Translations under genes and position numbers: made by a program
Source of the DNA: a virus
Virus record (IMG/VR): IMGVR_UViG_3300044958_000668
Location: 1-64,000 of that record
Length of the DNA: 64,000 nt
Strand: one strand, 5' to 3'
In this document: piece after piece, positions 1 through 8,161 of the stretch
Layout: each line of letters opens with the position of its first letter
Numbering within the stretch: position 1 is the first letter of the stretch
The notes under the pieces: model-generated
What the model was told of the DNA's origin: nothing
Database searches by the model: none
The model's input: the letters and a program-made list of their open reading frames with translations, nothing else

Positions 1-137
1 TTATTAGCAGCATCTGGGTCGTCAGGATTGGCATCAGGATGTGTCTGTCTGGCAAGGTTGCGATAAGCCTTATTGATTTCATCATCGCCAGCATCTCTTG
101 AGACGCCTAATATTTCGTAGTAATCAGGAGATGCCAT
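1..137 (-). CDS. dnaJ: DnaJ-type J-domain protein (partial)
   Basis: The reverse strand from the ATG at 137 reads a J domain start: [13 protein letters not shown], then helix II with [18 protein letters not shown]. The HPD tripeptide that stimulates Hsp70 ATPase activity is present. The frame is open to the window edge, so only about the first 45 residues are visible, and the rest of the protein (G/F region, zinc domain or a phage-specific tail) is unseen. It lies 15 bp downstream of a GroES-like gene, so two chaperone cofactors are adjacent. It could be a full DnaJ or a short J-domain-only protein. The J-domain call is secure; the gene symbol is provisional. Confidence 0.85.
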   Translation of the reverse strand, partial: MASPDYYEILGVSRDAGDDEINKAYRNLARQTHPDANPDDPDAAN

Positions 138-152
138 AATTTTACAAAAAGA

Positions 153-497
153 TTATTCTTCTTCGACAATCCCGTGAATGTTATGAATTTCCAAAAGAGC
201 AATGACTCTTCCTTTTTCAGCCCCACGAGGGTCTGCGACTGCCAATCCTTTTCCATCCCAGAAGACCCTTTGGCCTACTTTGATACCACAATTGTCATCA
301 AACGCTGGTCCCAACTCCATGATATAAGCCTGTGGGGGGCCTTCGTTCTCCAGCCCATCTGGTAGAACTAAGGATGTATCAATCATCTCTTCACCATTGA
401 TAATCTCTACAAGAATCTTCGATCTAAAAGGATGTACTGCTTTTATCTTTGGAACTTTGGCTGCTTTAGTTCCGTCTACGCCTACAATGCTGCTCAT
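153..497 (-). CDS. GroES/Cpn10-like co-chaperonin
   Basis: The 114-residue length matches bacterial GroES and T4 gp31 (about 95-111). The central part is cpn10-like: a beta strand with HPFRSKILVEI near residues 22-32, a loop region, then GPPQAYIMELGP and a VGQRVFWDGKG strand typical of the GroES barrel. Phage GroES analogues cap host GroEL so that the major capsid protein can fold. An N-terminal extension of about 20 residues precedes the fold. The acidic tail IVEEE is unlike the host type. It is followed at 15 bp by a J-domain gene and preceded by an AATAAATA promoter-like element 29 nt from the ATG. The family assignment is by reading only. Confidence 0.7.
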   Translation of the reverse strand: MSSIVGVDGTKAAKVPKIKAVHPFRSKILVEIINGEEMIDTSLVLPDGLENEGPPQAYIMELGPAFDDNCGIKVGQRVFWDGKGLAVADPRGAEKGRVIALLEIHNIHGIVEEE

Positions 498-525
498 TTT
501 GAAACCTCTTATCTGGTTAAAGTTG

Positions 526-533
526 TATTTATT
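526..533 (-). promoter_or_regulatory. T4-late-like -10 element (AATAAATA)
   Basis: AATAAATA on the reverse strand ends 29 nt before the GroES-like start codon. The same spacing and a near-identical octamer (TATAAATA) occur before the genes starting at 7236 and 10507. This resembles the TATAAATA late promoter of T4, which needs no -35 box. No experimental start site is known. Confidence 0.35.
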
Positions 534-568
534 AAAATAGTATCTTGAACAAAATTCTAAAAATATTT

Positions 569-964
569 TTATAAAGTGTAACTGAGGACGTTCGGTACTG
601 TGTGTTGTATCGAAACATTCTCTGGAATTGAATTTATTTGAACATTTGAAAAATCATCTCCGTTCCTGTTAGTACCAGCAGAATGAGTTTCTCCGATTTG
701 GATGTAATGATCTGTCTCTGAGTTTACAAAAGAAACATAGGGGTTGTCGATACTGTGTCTGTACCAATCCCGACTAGTGGCTTGTACACTTAGATTCGCA
801 CTATTGAGTTCCGCATTTTGCGACTGAGCCAGATGTTTATTCTCATCTTTGTATTTTTGCACTATTGCATAGCAATTTGCAGTCATTTGCTCAAAGTAGC
901 CTTCATATCCAGATTGATAAGCCTCTTCAAGCATAGATAGCAACTCTTGTTCTGAAATATTCAT
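569..964 (-). CDS. Hypothetical protein (131 aa)
   Basis: I do not recognise this protein. It is acidic to neutral, starts with an amphipathic helix (SEQELLSMLEEAYQSGYEGYFEQM) and continues with a charged helical stretch to about residue 60. The C-terminal half is Asn/Ser/His rich and probably less ordered. No transmembrane segment or metal motif is visible. Its start codon overlaps the stop of the nucleotide-sugar dehydrogenase gene upstream by 4 bp, so it is translationally coupled to it. Confidence 0.6.
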   Translation of the reverse strand: MNISEQELLSMLEEAYQSGYEGYFEQMTANCYAIVQKYKDENKHLAQSQNAELNSANLSVQATSRDWYRHSIDNPYVSFVNSETDHYIQIGETHSAGTNRNGDDFSNVQINSIPENVSIQHTVPNVLSYTL

Positions 965-1887
965 TCGCTAACGGCTCTTCCTTTTAGTGTTTCCCAATCT
1001 TTTTCTGGTCTGACTCTTAGATTGGTTTCCCATGCAGCAGACATTGTTGAACAATCCACATCATTAGACTTACAAAGTTGCAAAATAGCGTTCAAATCCT
1101 TCGGGAAGCAACTTCCGCCAAATCCATTTTTTCCATCCGGTCCCGGCACGCTCCAGTGAGAATTGCCAAGTCTTTCATCTTTCGTTGCATGTTTTGCCAC
1201 TTCGTCATAATCGACATTGATAGCTTTACACAATTCAAAAAGTTCATTGGCAAATGAAACCTTAACAGCCAAGAAGCAATTAGTTGTATACTTCACAAGC
1301 TCTGCAACTGATGAAGATGTTTTAAATAGAGGGACTTCGGGAAATGAAGACTCAAAAACTTGACTAAGGATTTCCAAACTTTCTTCTGGTCCTCCTATGA
1401 TGATCCTATTTTGATTTTTGAAATCTTCTACTGCATTTCTCTCCGTGAGAAACTCTGGATTGAAGCAAATATTGTTTTTGAATTCTGAATTGAAACCATC
1501 AACTGTGCCAGGAGGCACAGTTGATTTTATTACCACAGTTCTAACTTCTTCAGAAAGATCATCCAACATCTTTAAGGCACTTCTTAAAATGCTCAAATCG
1601 CATTCGCCACTTTTATTCATAGGCGTCGGCAAACACACAAATATAGGACCATCTGTTTGAGACAAAACAGATTTATAGCCTTCTTCACACGATAGAGTTT
1701 TATCCACTTGCTCTACAAACTGTATGACTACATCTTCATGCTCTTCTGATCTTGGAACCCAATCAGGGATAAAAGACCTTTTAAAGCCTTTGGATATGTC
1801 ATATGTGTTCACAGCAAAAGCGTGTTTGAAGCCCTCATACAAAGCACTTCCAACAAAGCCTTGTCCTATTATTCCTATGCTTTTCAT
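961..1887 (-). CDS. UDP-glucose/GDP-mannose-type nucleotide-sugar dehydrogenase
   Basis: The protein (308 aa from the chosen start) opens with the Rossmann NAD motif GIIGQGFVGSAL and carries the family signatures KSTVPPGTVDGF, FNPEFLTE, AELVKYTTNCFLAVKVSFANE and the catalytic-cysteine motif GFGGSCFPKDL. Such enzymes oxidise the C6 hydroxyl of a nucleotide sugar to a carboxylate using two NAD+. It is shorter than typical UDP-glucose dehydrogenases (about 390-440 aa): the C-terminal UDP-binding domain after the catalytic motif is largely missing, so substrate binding or activity may be altered. The Met at 1887 starts the Rossmann strand directly. The role is probably supply of a sugar acid for capsule or glycan work, together with the glycosyltransferases elsewhere in the window. 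Confidence 0.85.
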   Translation of the reverse strand: MKSIGIIGQGFVGSALYEGFKHAFAVNTYDISKGFKRSFIPDWVPRSEEHEDVVIQFVEQVDKTLSCEEGYKSVLSQTDGPIFVCLPTPMNKSGECDLSILRSALKMLDDLSEEVRTVVIKSTVPPGTVDGFNSEFKNNICFNPEFLTERNAVEDFKNQNRIIIGGPEESLEILSQVFESSFPEVPLFKTSSSVAELVKYTTNCFLAVKVSFANELFELCKAINVDYDEVAKHATKDERLGNSHWSVPGPDGKNGFGGSCFPKDLNAILQLCKSNDVDCSTMSAAWETNLRVRPEKDWETLKGRAVSE

Positions 1888-1894
1888 CAAAATA

Positions 1895-2098
1895 TTACCT
1901 TGGTTTATCCAAACAAACTGCATCTACTTCATTTCTACCATACCACTTTTCTCTTCTCATTGTGGCAAGGTCAAAACTTGCAAGACAGTCAGACAAATAT
2001 TCTGCCAGTATCCAATCAGGAGTATTGGAGCCATTTTCCTTGCTGCAACAGTTTATTAAAGTTTCTAATTCTTCTCGAAAATTTTCTGGTGAACTCAT
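1895..2098 (-). CDS. Small phage protein with NGSNTPD/ILAEYL motif
   Basis: This is a 67-residue protein with ENGSNTPDWILAEYLSDCL and a C-terminal RREKWYGR. From memory, this pattern recurs in short unnamed proteins of many large phages, where the segment NGS-x-TPD-x-ILAEYL is the conserved core. The function is unknown. It sits between the aldehyde dehydrogenase and the sugar dehydrogenase genes with only a few bases on either side, as part of the same transcript. Confidence 0.7.
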   Translation of the reverse strand: MSSPENFREELETLINCCSKENGSNTPDWILAEYLSDCLASFDLATMRREKWYGRNEVDAVCLDKPR

Positions 2099-2099
2099 T

Positions 2100-3587
2100 T
2101 TAATTACCTGTTTTCATACCTTGTGCCCAACTTATACCGTGTTCATAATTTGCAGTAACTGCCATTGTATGAGTTACCGCTTTATATGTGGCAGAAGCAG
2201 ATGCTCCATATCCGCTCTTCTTCCAGCTTGAAAATGGAAGGTGGGATTCGGCAGCAATCGATCCGCCGTTTAAGTAGAGCATTCCAGTTGTACATTCTTG
2301 CTCAATTATTTTATGCTTTCTGTAGTCGTCTGTCACGATTCCCAAAGCAAGTCCGTAATCAGTGTCATTATAAATTCTGATTGCGTCATCTAAATCATCA
2401 AATGGGATCAATACAACATGTGGACCAAAGACTTCGTTCTTTAAAAACTCTTTCTCGCCCCATTCACACTGATAAACAAAAGGTGTTAAAAAATATCCTT
2501 TTGGATGTGTGTTCTTAGTTGTGGAATCAGGAGATCCAGAAACTAGAACCTTGGCATCTTTGTCATCTCTCACCATTTGATTGAAAGACATAACTTTATC
2601 CATTTGTTCTTTGCTGATGATAGGTCCGTAAAAAGGAGCATCAGTTTCAAAGGGACAACCTGTACCAAGGGATGCAGCATGACTAGAGAAATCTCTGGAA
2701 AACTTATCAAAGATCGATCTTTGAACCAAAATCCTGCTCGAACTTACACATCGTTGTCCACTTAGCTTGAAAGCGGAGGCGATTGTTGCCTCTAATGCCA
2801 AATCATAATTTCCATCCTCAAATACAATTGTGGCGGACTTTGATCCACACTCCATGCTGCAAGTTTTTGTGAATGATTCTGCGCAGTGCTTTCTTATTTC
2901 CTGTCCTACTTCCGCAGAGCCAGTAAACAAGATGTGATCGACTTCCGATCTGACAAGGGCTTTTCCTGTTTCTCCAGCACCGTGTACCATGTTGTACACG
3001 CCTGGTGGGAAGCCTGCTTCGTCGTACAGCTTGGCGACCTTTTGTGCGATCATAGGTGTTAATTCTGATGGCTTATGCACCACCGTGTTGCCTTCCACAA
3101 TTGCTGGAGCAGATGACCAAAATGAACCAATCGCAAGAGGGAAATTCCAAGGACTGATGACTGCTATTACGCCTTTGGGTTTTCTTATTACTTTTGCATC
3201 TTTAGTTGACAGTTCAGATGCAATCACTTCTCCATAAGGCTGACGACCAGCAGACGCTGCCACTTGACACATATGCAGGGCTTCAATTACTTCTGCATGT
3301 GACTCGTTTGTATTCTTTCCTGTTTCAAGAGAAATGGTTTTAACCAAGTCGTCATGATCTCTCTTTAGCAACTGAGCGAGCGTGTCGAAAAAGTCTGCTC
3401 GTTGGACTCTGCTTACTTTCTTCCAGCCATGTTGAACCGCACGAGCGACAGATACAGCTTCCTCAACCTCTTGTTTTGTGCTCTCTGGAAAACTTCCCAA
3501 ACTATCTTCTGTAGCTGGGTTTATGTTTTCAAAATCAGGGCGAGTTGGACAAAAATCGCCATTTACATAATTCATTCCTATAATCAT
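2100..3587 (-). CDS. NAD(P)-dependent aldehyde dehydrogenase
   Basis: This is a full-length ALDH-superfamily enzyme (495 aa). The N-terminal cofactor domain contains SPWNFPLAIG with the catalytic Asn148, the FTGS turn (221-224), general base Glu246 in SMECGSKSA (family consensus ELGGKNP, so the second half is divergent) and nucleophile Cys280 in SGQRCVSSSR. It should oxidise an aldehyde to the acid. Overall flavour is succinate-semialdehyde/benzaldehyde-type, but substrate cannot be read from sequence. A GAGG ribosome site 7 nt before the ATG supports the start. It is unusual in a phage. A 2-keto-acid decarboxylase that would generate aldehydes lies about 2 kb upstream on the same strand, which suggests a paired pathway. 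Confidence 0.93.
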   Translation of the reverse strand: MIIGMNYVNGDFCPTRPDFENINPATEDSLGSFPESTKQEVEEAVSVARAVQHGWKKVSRVQRADFFDTLAQLLKRDHDDLVKTISLETGKNTNESHAEVIEALHMCQVAASAGRQPYGEVIASELSTKDAKVIRKPKGVIAVISPWNFPLAIGSFWSSAPAIVEGNTVVHKPSELTPMIAQKVAKLYDEAGFPPGVYNMVHGAGETGKALVRSEVDHILFTGSAEVGQEIRKHCAESFTKTCSMECGSKSATIVFEDGNYDLALEATIASAFKLSGQRCVSSSRILVQRSIFDKFSRDFSSHAASLGTGCPFETDAPFYGPIISKEQMDKVMSFNQMVRDDKDAKVLVSGSPDSTTKNTHPKGYFLTPFVYQCEWGEKEFLKNEVFGPHVVLIPFDDLDDAIRIYNDTDYGLALGIVTDDYRKHKIIEQECTTGMLYLNGGSIAAESHLPFSSWKKSGYGASASATYKAVTHTMAVTANYEHGISWAQGMKTGN

Positions 3588-3596
3588 CTATATTCC

Positions 3597-3947
3597 TCAA
3601 CAACTAAAGCTAGACCCGCATCCACAATTGGACTTTGCGTTTGGATTTGTAAACGCAAATCCACGCTTATTTATATCTTCATGAAAGTCTATCACTGTGC
3701 CATCCATATGAATGAGAGACTTTTTATCAATAACAACTTTCAAATCTTCTTCTTCCTTTAAAATGTAGTCATCTTCTGTGACCTCAGAATCATCTATGAA
3801 CCCCAATTGATACTGGAATCCGCTGCACCCTCCTCCAACGACTCCTACTCGTAACACATTGACTTCAATTTCTTGATCTTTAATAGTTGATCTGACCTCT
3901 TTTAAAGCCTTTTCTGTGATTTCTACATTTATTTCTACATTTGCCAT
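3597..3947 (-). CDS. A-type iron-sulfur carrier (IscA/ErpA/HesB family)
   Basis: The 116-residue product has all three Cys ligands of A-type carriers: VGGGCSGFQY and the C-terminal NCGCGSSF (CGC pair). The strands between (DDYILKEEEDLKVVIDKKSL, DFHEDINKRGFAFTNPNA) follow the family. These proteins bind Fe-S clusters and deliver them to apo-enzymes. The start at 3947 is chosen because GGAG sits 6 nt upstream; an in-frame extension lacks a ribosome site. It lies between an orphan gene and the aldehyde dehydrogenase. No Fe-S client is obvious nearby, so it may boost a host or distant phage enzyme. Confidence 0.9.
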   Translation of the reverse strand: MANVEINVEITEKALKEVRSTIKDQEIEVNVLRVGVVGGGCSGFQYQLGFIDDSEVTEDDYILKEEEDLKVVIDKKSLIHMDGTVIDFHEDINKRGFAFTNPNAKSNCGCGSSFSC

Positions 3948-3949
3948 GA

Positions 3950-5032
3950 TTAGCTCCAATATGATACAAAATAACACTTACCAGATCTCTCTCCCAATAT
4001 GACCGGAGAAATAATTTCATTCCTAATTAAGTAAGAACATGCTTCTTTTTCGCAAAGCGTCTTAAATTTATCGACACAAAGTTGTTTTTCAAAGTCTCCA
4101 AAAGTATACAAAACGAATAGATGGTCAAACAACGCTCTATTTCCCACCTTATCAAATTTTTCTATTTTATTTAGAATTTTTCCAACTTTAGAAGAAGCCT
4201 TCAATGCAGAAGGAATATTGAAAACAGGGGAAGAAAAAACTTTTAGACTGTCATAATCCGAAAAATTATATCCATGCTGTTTTGCAAGAATTATTGAAGC
4301 ATCGCCCATGTTCAAACGATTAAATCCATAATATGATTCTTCTTTTGTGGCAACACTATCCATGATCATCTTTGAAAACTCATTGAGGCCATAAGCCTTT
4401 AGAGCGTTAGACTTTTCAGTAGCCAATTTAACTTCATCGTCAAATGAATCAACTCCATAACAATACTTAGAAAAATCGTCTGCCGTGCTCATCCATCTGT
4501 CTAAGTCGATGCATACACGACTAGACTCTTTTTTGTTTCTAAGCTTCTGTACTTCACTTTTGTCTTTTAACAACCGAATATACAGGGAAGGGTTAATCGA
4601 AGATTTTTTTAAATAAGAATTTAAATATTGCCTAGCAGACTTGTTAACATTATTTTGAATACCTGGGGTTTCTTTACTTGCGTAGTCTGATAAATCTATA
4701 AAGTCTAATAGGGATTTGAAGTTTGATGGGTTAAAAATGCCATTAAGCACATCAAAAATATCAGGATGCTCTACATTGCAGATGCTTAAAAAATCATACA
4801 AGCAAGATCCTTTCTTGCCAAATATATTAACAATCTTTTTTTTAGGATTGTTTAAAAATAAAGTTTTATATGACTTCAAATCCTTGAAAACACATTTTGA
4901 AAACTTGCTTCTTTTGTTTATGTTTTTATAAACAATGTTTATAACTTTATTTTTATCTTCAATCAAAGCGTCCATGTTGAAAGCAACTCTTGAATCGAAT
5001 TCGCCTAAACCGACCTTAATGCTGGATTTCAT
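3950..5032 (-). CDS. Hypothetical protein (360 aa)
   Basis: I do not recognise a family. The product is Lys/Ser rich and appears helical throughout, with no signal peptide or membrane segment. Segments such as RVCIDLDRWMSTADDFSKYC and FDHLFVLYTFGDFEKQLC look like folded helical cores. Seven or more cysteines are scattered without CxxC spacing. Its stop is 3 bp from the Fe-S carrier start, and it is immediately downstream of IF-3, so it belongs to that transcript. Possible roles cannot be distinguished. Confidence 0.6.
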   Translation of the reverse strand: MKSSIKVGLGEFDSRVAFNMDALIEDKNKVINIVYKNINKRSKFSKCVFKDLKSYKTLFLNNPKKKIVNIFGKKGSCLYDFLSICNVEHPDIFDVLNGIFNPSNFKSLLDFIDLSDYASKETPGIQNNVNKSARQYLNSYLKKSSINPSLYIRLLKDKSEVQKLRNKKESSRVCIDLDRWMSTADDFSKYCYGVDSFDDEVKLATEKSNALKAYGLNEFSKMIMDSVATKEESYYGFNRLNMGDASIILAKQHGYNFSDYDSLKVFSSPVFNIPSALKASSKVGKILNKIEKFDKVGNRALFDHLFVLYTFGDFEKQLCVDKFKTLCEKEACSYLIRNEIISPVILGERSGKCYFVSYWS

Positions 5033-5047
5033 CGACTTATTCCCGAT

Positions 5048-5596
5048 TTATTGTTTCAATGGCTCTATTAAACAATTCAAATTATTTCCATTAAGTTTCG
5101 GCTTTGAGACCGCCAATCCAATATCTTTTAAATCTTCTATAATTCCGTCTAAGACTTCGAATCCCTGTTCTTTATGTGCGTTCTCTCGTCGTCTGTATTG
5201 CAACCTAAATTGCACCTTGTTGCCTTGAGCCAAAAATTTTCTAGCTGCTTTGACCTTTGTGTCTATGTCGTGTTTGCCAATAGATGGCCTTAAGCGAATT
5301 TCTTTAGTTTGTGCAGTTTGAGAATTTCTTTTTTGATTCTTCTCTTTAATAGACTTTTCATATTTATGTTTGCTGTAGTCCATTATTCGACAGACAGGAG
5401 GTCTAGAATTAGGAGAGATCTCCACCAAATCTAGACCATCTTTTCTTGCCATGTACTGGGCGTCCTTTATGGGCTTGGTTCCCAAGTTTTTCCCATCTTT
5501 GTCTATAACTACAATTGGGGATATTCTAATCCTTTCGTTTATTCTAACCTCGTAGTTTCCCGTGTCTCTGGAATTGTTATTTTTGTTGTTTTTCAT
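5048..5596 (-). CDS. infC: Translation initiation factor IF-3
   Basis: The 182-aa product has the length of bacterial IF-3 (about 180 in E. coli) and both domains. The N domain reads VRINERIRISPIVVIDKDGK and DAQYMARKDGLDLVEISPN, with the NSRPPVCRIMDYSKHKYE junction. The basic linker follows, then the C domain with KEIRLRPSIGKHDIDTKVKAARKFL and VQFRLQYRRRE. IF-3 binds the 30S subunit, blocks 50S joining and checks the start codon. A phage copy could bias initiation to phage mRNAs. No good Shine-Dalgarno precedes the ATG, which suggests coupling to or low expression after the decarboxylase gene 8 bp upstream. bS21 and peptide deformylase lie about 8 kb away. Confidence 0.96.
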   Translation of the reverse strand: MKNNKNNNSRDTGNYEVRINERIRISPIVVIDKDGKNLGTKPIKDAQYMARKDGLDLVEISPNSRPPVCRIMDYSKHKYEKSIKEKNQKRNSQTAQTKEIRLRPSIGKHDIDTKVKAARKFLAQGNKVQFRLQYRRRENAHKEQGFEVLDGIIEDLKDIGLAVSKPKLNGNNLNCLIEPLKQ

Positions 5597-5604
5597 ATTT
5601 TTAT

Positions 5605-7236
5605 TTAGACTTTTTTCGCAAGCCCGCTTGTCATCCTCTCCAAAGCATTTGAAACATCATATGAGTCTAAGGAAACATTAATCAAAAACATTTCCTTAGC
5701 ATTAAGGGCCTCGTCAACAACTGACTCTAATTCAGATTCAGTCTCTACCATCGCCCCTTTACCTCCGCCAATTATATCAACAAACTTATGATAGTTCCAG
5801 TCAGGAATATCATTAAAATCCCCATCCAATAAAAATCTTTCTGTGGTATAACCATGATTATTCAATATGAATATAATTGGATTTAATTTATTCGCAACAA
5901 TAGTGCTTAACTCCGTGCAAGACATTTGAAAAGCACCATCGCCAACTATCACAATAGTCCTGCTATCGGGTCTGGCAAATCCTGCCCCCAACGCTCCCGG
6001 AATTGATGTGCCCATACTTGTGTAAAATGCAGAACCTAAAAAAGCATTTTTGTGATGCATTGTTAAATCTGCTGCCCCAAACAAACTGTCGCCTATGTCT
6101 GCAACGACCGACATATCTTTTGTCAGCAAAGAATCAATTTTATCAAACAACCTTTTGCTCGTAATCGGAGTACCCGCAAGCGGAGAGAAACTCTTATTAG
6201 ATCGAGTATTCACCACAGAAGGCTTGTTTGAATGGGTAGGAATCGAAGCCTCATCAAAAAGTTTATTGCAAAAGTCTTCAAAATTTACAGAAGCATACAT
6301 ATGATTTTTAACTTTCAATCCTTGTATGCTGCAAGATACGGTATTCCTTTTTACAAATTTTGAAGGCATAAAGCTTAATGTCATATCAGTGAGCATCGCC
6401 CCAAACATAAGAAGACAATCAGATCCCTCGACTGCTGCCTGCACTCCCTCTTGACTCGTGCTTCCAGCATATACGCCTAAATAAAGCGGATGAGTCTCGC
6501 CAATTACTGATTTGCTAAGAAGAGTTGTTGCAATTGGAATGTTCGCTTTTTCAGCAAACTTGACCAGTTTAGATCCAAGTCCAAATCTTGAAACCTCAAT
6601 CCCTGCTAATATAACTGGATTTTTTGAATTATTTATCCAAGTTTCAACTTCTTCAAAAGACTCTTCTAAGTTTTGCAAATCTGTACTTGGAGAATCTGGA
6701 GTTCCCTGCTTGTAAACATCGTAACCAATCGGCTTGTCCGCAACGTCTCTTGGAAGCTCAATATAGATGGGCTGCTTATAGTAGTGAAGGGCTTCAAAAG
6801 CTTTATCGATTTTGTATCCCGCTGTATTCGGGTCGTCTAGAACAACAGACTCACATGTGAAATTTTCAAAAACTTCTTTTTGACACTCGAATGAACGAAC
6901 CATATGATGGAGCAAAACACCTTCGTCTCGCTCTTTCATTCCAGGCGAACCTGAAATGACAACTAAAGGAGACCTCTCAGCATAAGCACATTGAACTGCA
7001 TTTATAAGTTTTGCTGCTCCAACATTATATGTGACACAAACGCAACCAATACCCTTTATTCTAGAATACGCATCTGCTGCAAATCCTGCGTGATTTTCGT
7101 CTGTAGTGTTGATCAAACTTATGTCTGAATTATTTAATTTTTTATAGAAATTAAGAACATAATCTCCAGGAACTCCAAAGACGTGTTCAATTCCAGAATT
7201 TTTCATTCTGTCGATTAAGAAATCTGACACTAACAT
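5605..7236 (-). CDS. ThDP-dependent 2-keto-acid decarboxylase (pyruvate/indolepyruvate type)
   Basis: This is a complete 543-aa three-domain ThDP enzyme. Catalytic features are visible: Glu47 in TDENHAGFAADAY, the adjacent His pair 110-111 in LLHHMV (diagnostic of pyruvate/indolepyruvate decarboxylases rather than acetolactate synthase), the ThDP/Mg motif from GDG 432-434 to NN 459-460, and GYTTE ending at Glu466. It should convert a 2-oxo acid into an aldehyde plus CO2. A TATAAATA element lies 30 nt upstream of the start, so it may head its own transcript leading into infC. The downstream aldehyde dehydrogenase could consume its product. I know of no common phage role. Confidence 0.93.
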   Translation of the reverse strand: MLVSDFLIDRMKNSGIEHVFGVPGDYVLNFYKKLNNSDISLINTTDENHAGFAADAYSRIKGIGCVCVTYNVGAAKLINAVQCAYAERSPLVVISGSPGMKERDEGVLLHHMVRSFECQKEVFENFTCESVVLDDPNTAGYKIDKAFEALHYYKQPIYIELPRDVADKPIGYDVYKQGTPDSPSTDLQNLEESFEEVETWINNSKNPVILAGIEVSRFGLGSKLVKFAEKANIPIATTLLSKSVIGETHPLYLGVYAGSTSQEGVQAAVEGSDCLLMFGAMLTDMTLSFMPSKFVKRNTVSCSIQGLKVKNHMYASVNFEDFCNKLFDEASIPTHSNKPSVVNTRSNKSFSPLAGTPITSKRLFDKIDSLLTKDMSVVADIGDSLFGAADLTMHHKNAFLGSAFYTSMGTSIPGALGAGFARPDSRTIVIVGDGAFQMSCTELSTIVANKLNPIIFILNNHGYTTERFLLDGDFNDIPDWNYHKFVDIIGGGKGAMVETESELESVVDEALNAKEMFLINVSLDSYDVSNALERMTSGLAKKV

Positions 7237-7266
7237 AACCGCTCCTTGGGGAATGCGAGGTTTAAT

Positions 7267-7274
7267 TATTTATA
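7267..7274 (-). promoter_or_regulatory. T4-late-like -10 element (TATAAATA)
   Basis: An exact TATAAATA octamer on the reverse strand ends 30 nt before the ATG of the keto-acid decarboxylase, in an 84-bp intergenic gap. The same octamer lies 29 nt before the gene starting at 10507. The position and sequence match the T4 late promoter type; recognition by a phage sigma is inferred. Confidence 0.5.
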
Positions 7275-7320
7275 AATTACAGAATAGCTCTCTGCCTGTC
7301 TTGGCGTCAATACCATTAAC

Positions 7321-8142
7321 CTATTCCGTTGTAGGAGAAAAAGGAATGTGAATTAAAAACCCTTCGCCTGTCGTTGGAAATCTCCTAACCCATTCGACAC
7401 CTGATCCTATGGTGCAGCCAAAATCAGTAGGCGTAAGACTGCTAGGTGTGAAACTGGGGGTGACAGATGGGGCACTAGATGAAAGAAAGCTCACGCTCTC
7501 TTCCATTTTCAAAAGTTTAAATTCAAACCAATAACAACCAGGAAGACATGTGTTATTGGCGTTCCAATTATATACCAAAAGAGTTTCTAATAACTGGTCT
7601 TTTAAAGTTGTTCCGTCTTCCTGAGTTATGTCTCCCAAAACCAACTCTATAACAGCAGACGCATCCAAAACCCTAAATATCCTCATCGAAGATCCTTTCT
7701 TCCATGAAGACTCATTGGTTCCATTATATCCTCTCTGAACTTGAATTAACTTATTTGTTTCATCAAATCCAGTCACAAGCATATGCTCAGGAAGTCTAAC
7801 TCTATCCATGATGATGATGTCGCCAACCATCACCTGTTCAAACCCAATGTCGTCTGCCAACCTAAAGTAGGTATCAGATGTGTCAATGCTCGTCTTTAAC
7901 TTAGCAATAGCCCACATGTTTGCCTCTAACACCAAAGACGTGTCTAGTTCCCCAGTGTCTGGGTCTGTCAAGTCTAAAGGACCATCACAATCATCAGCAG
8001 CCAGTCTAAATGGCGGCTTAACATCGTGCCTTCTAATGGTAAAATCAGGACAAACATTGGACGGACATCCAAATTTATCTAAACAGTTGGAGTTTGTCGT
8101 GAGATCACACGAAACTCCTATTCTCGCTCCTTGAATACTCAT
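7321..8142 (-). CDS. Probable virion structural protein
   Basis: The 273-aa product starts MSIQGARIGVSC. It has segments typical of phage baseplate or head-decoration proteins: PPFRLAADDCDGPLDLTD, a beta-rich VGDIIIMDRVRLPEHMLVTG and VQRGYNGT (a hydrophobic-rich turn seen in many virion proteins), then a Ser/Thr/Pro-rich C-terminal linker around residues 220-245 before a short final strand. Six N-terminal cysteines (including CDLTTNSNC and CPSNVC) could form disulfides or bind metal. The upstream gene stop is 20 bp away. The assignment to a virion role is an inference from composition and style, not a recognised family. Confidence 0.45.
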   Translation of the reverse strand: MSIQGARIGVSCDLTTNSNCLDKFGCPSNVCPDFTIRRHDVKPPFRLAADDCDGPLDLTDPDTGELDTSLVLEANMWAIAKLKTSIDTSDTYFRLADDIGFEQVMVGDIIIMDRVRLPEHMLVTGFDETNKLIQVQRGYNGTNESSWKKGSSMRIFRVLDASAVIELVLGDITQEDGTTLKDQLLETLLVYNWNANNTCLPGCYWFEFKLLKMEESVSFLSSSAPSVTPSFTPSSLTPTDFGCTIGSGVEWVRRFPTTGEGFLIHIPFSPTTE

Positions 8143-8161
8143 ACAACTATATATGGAATAT

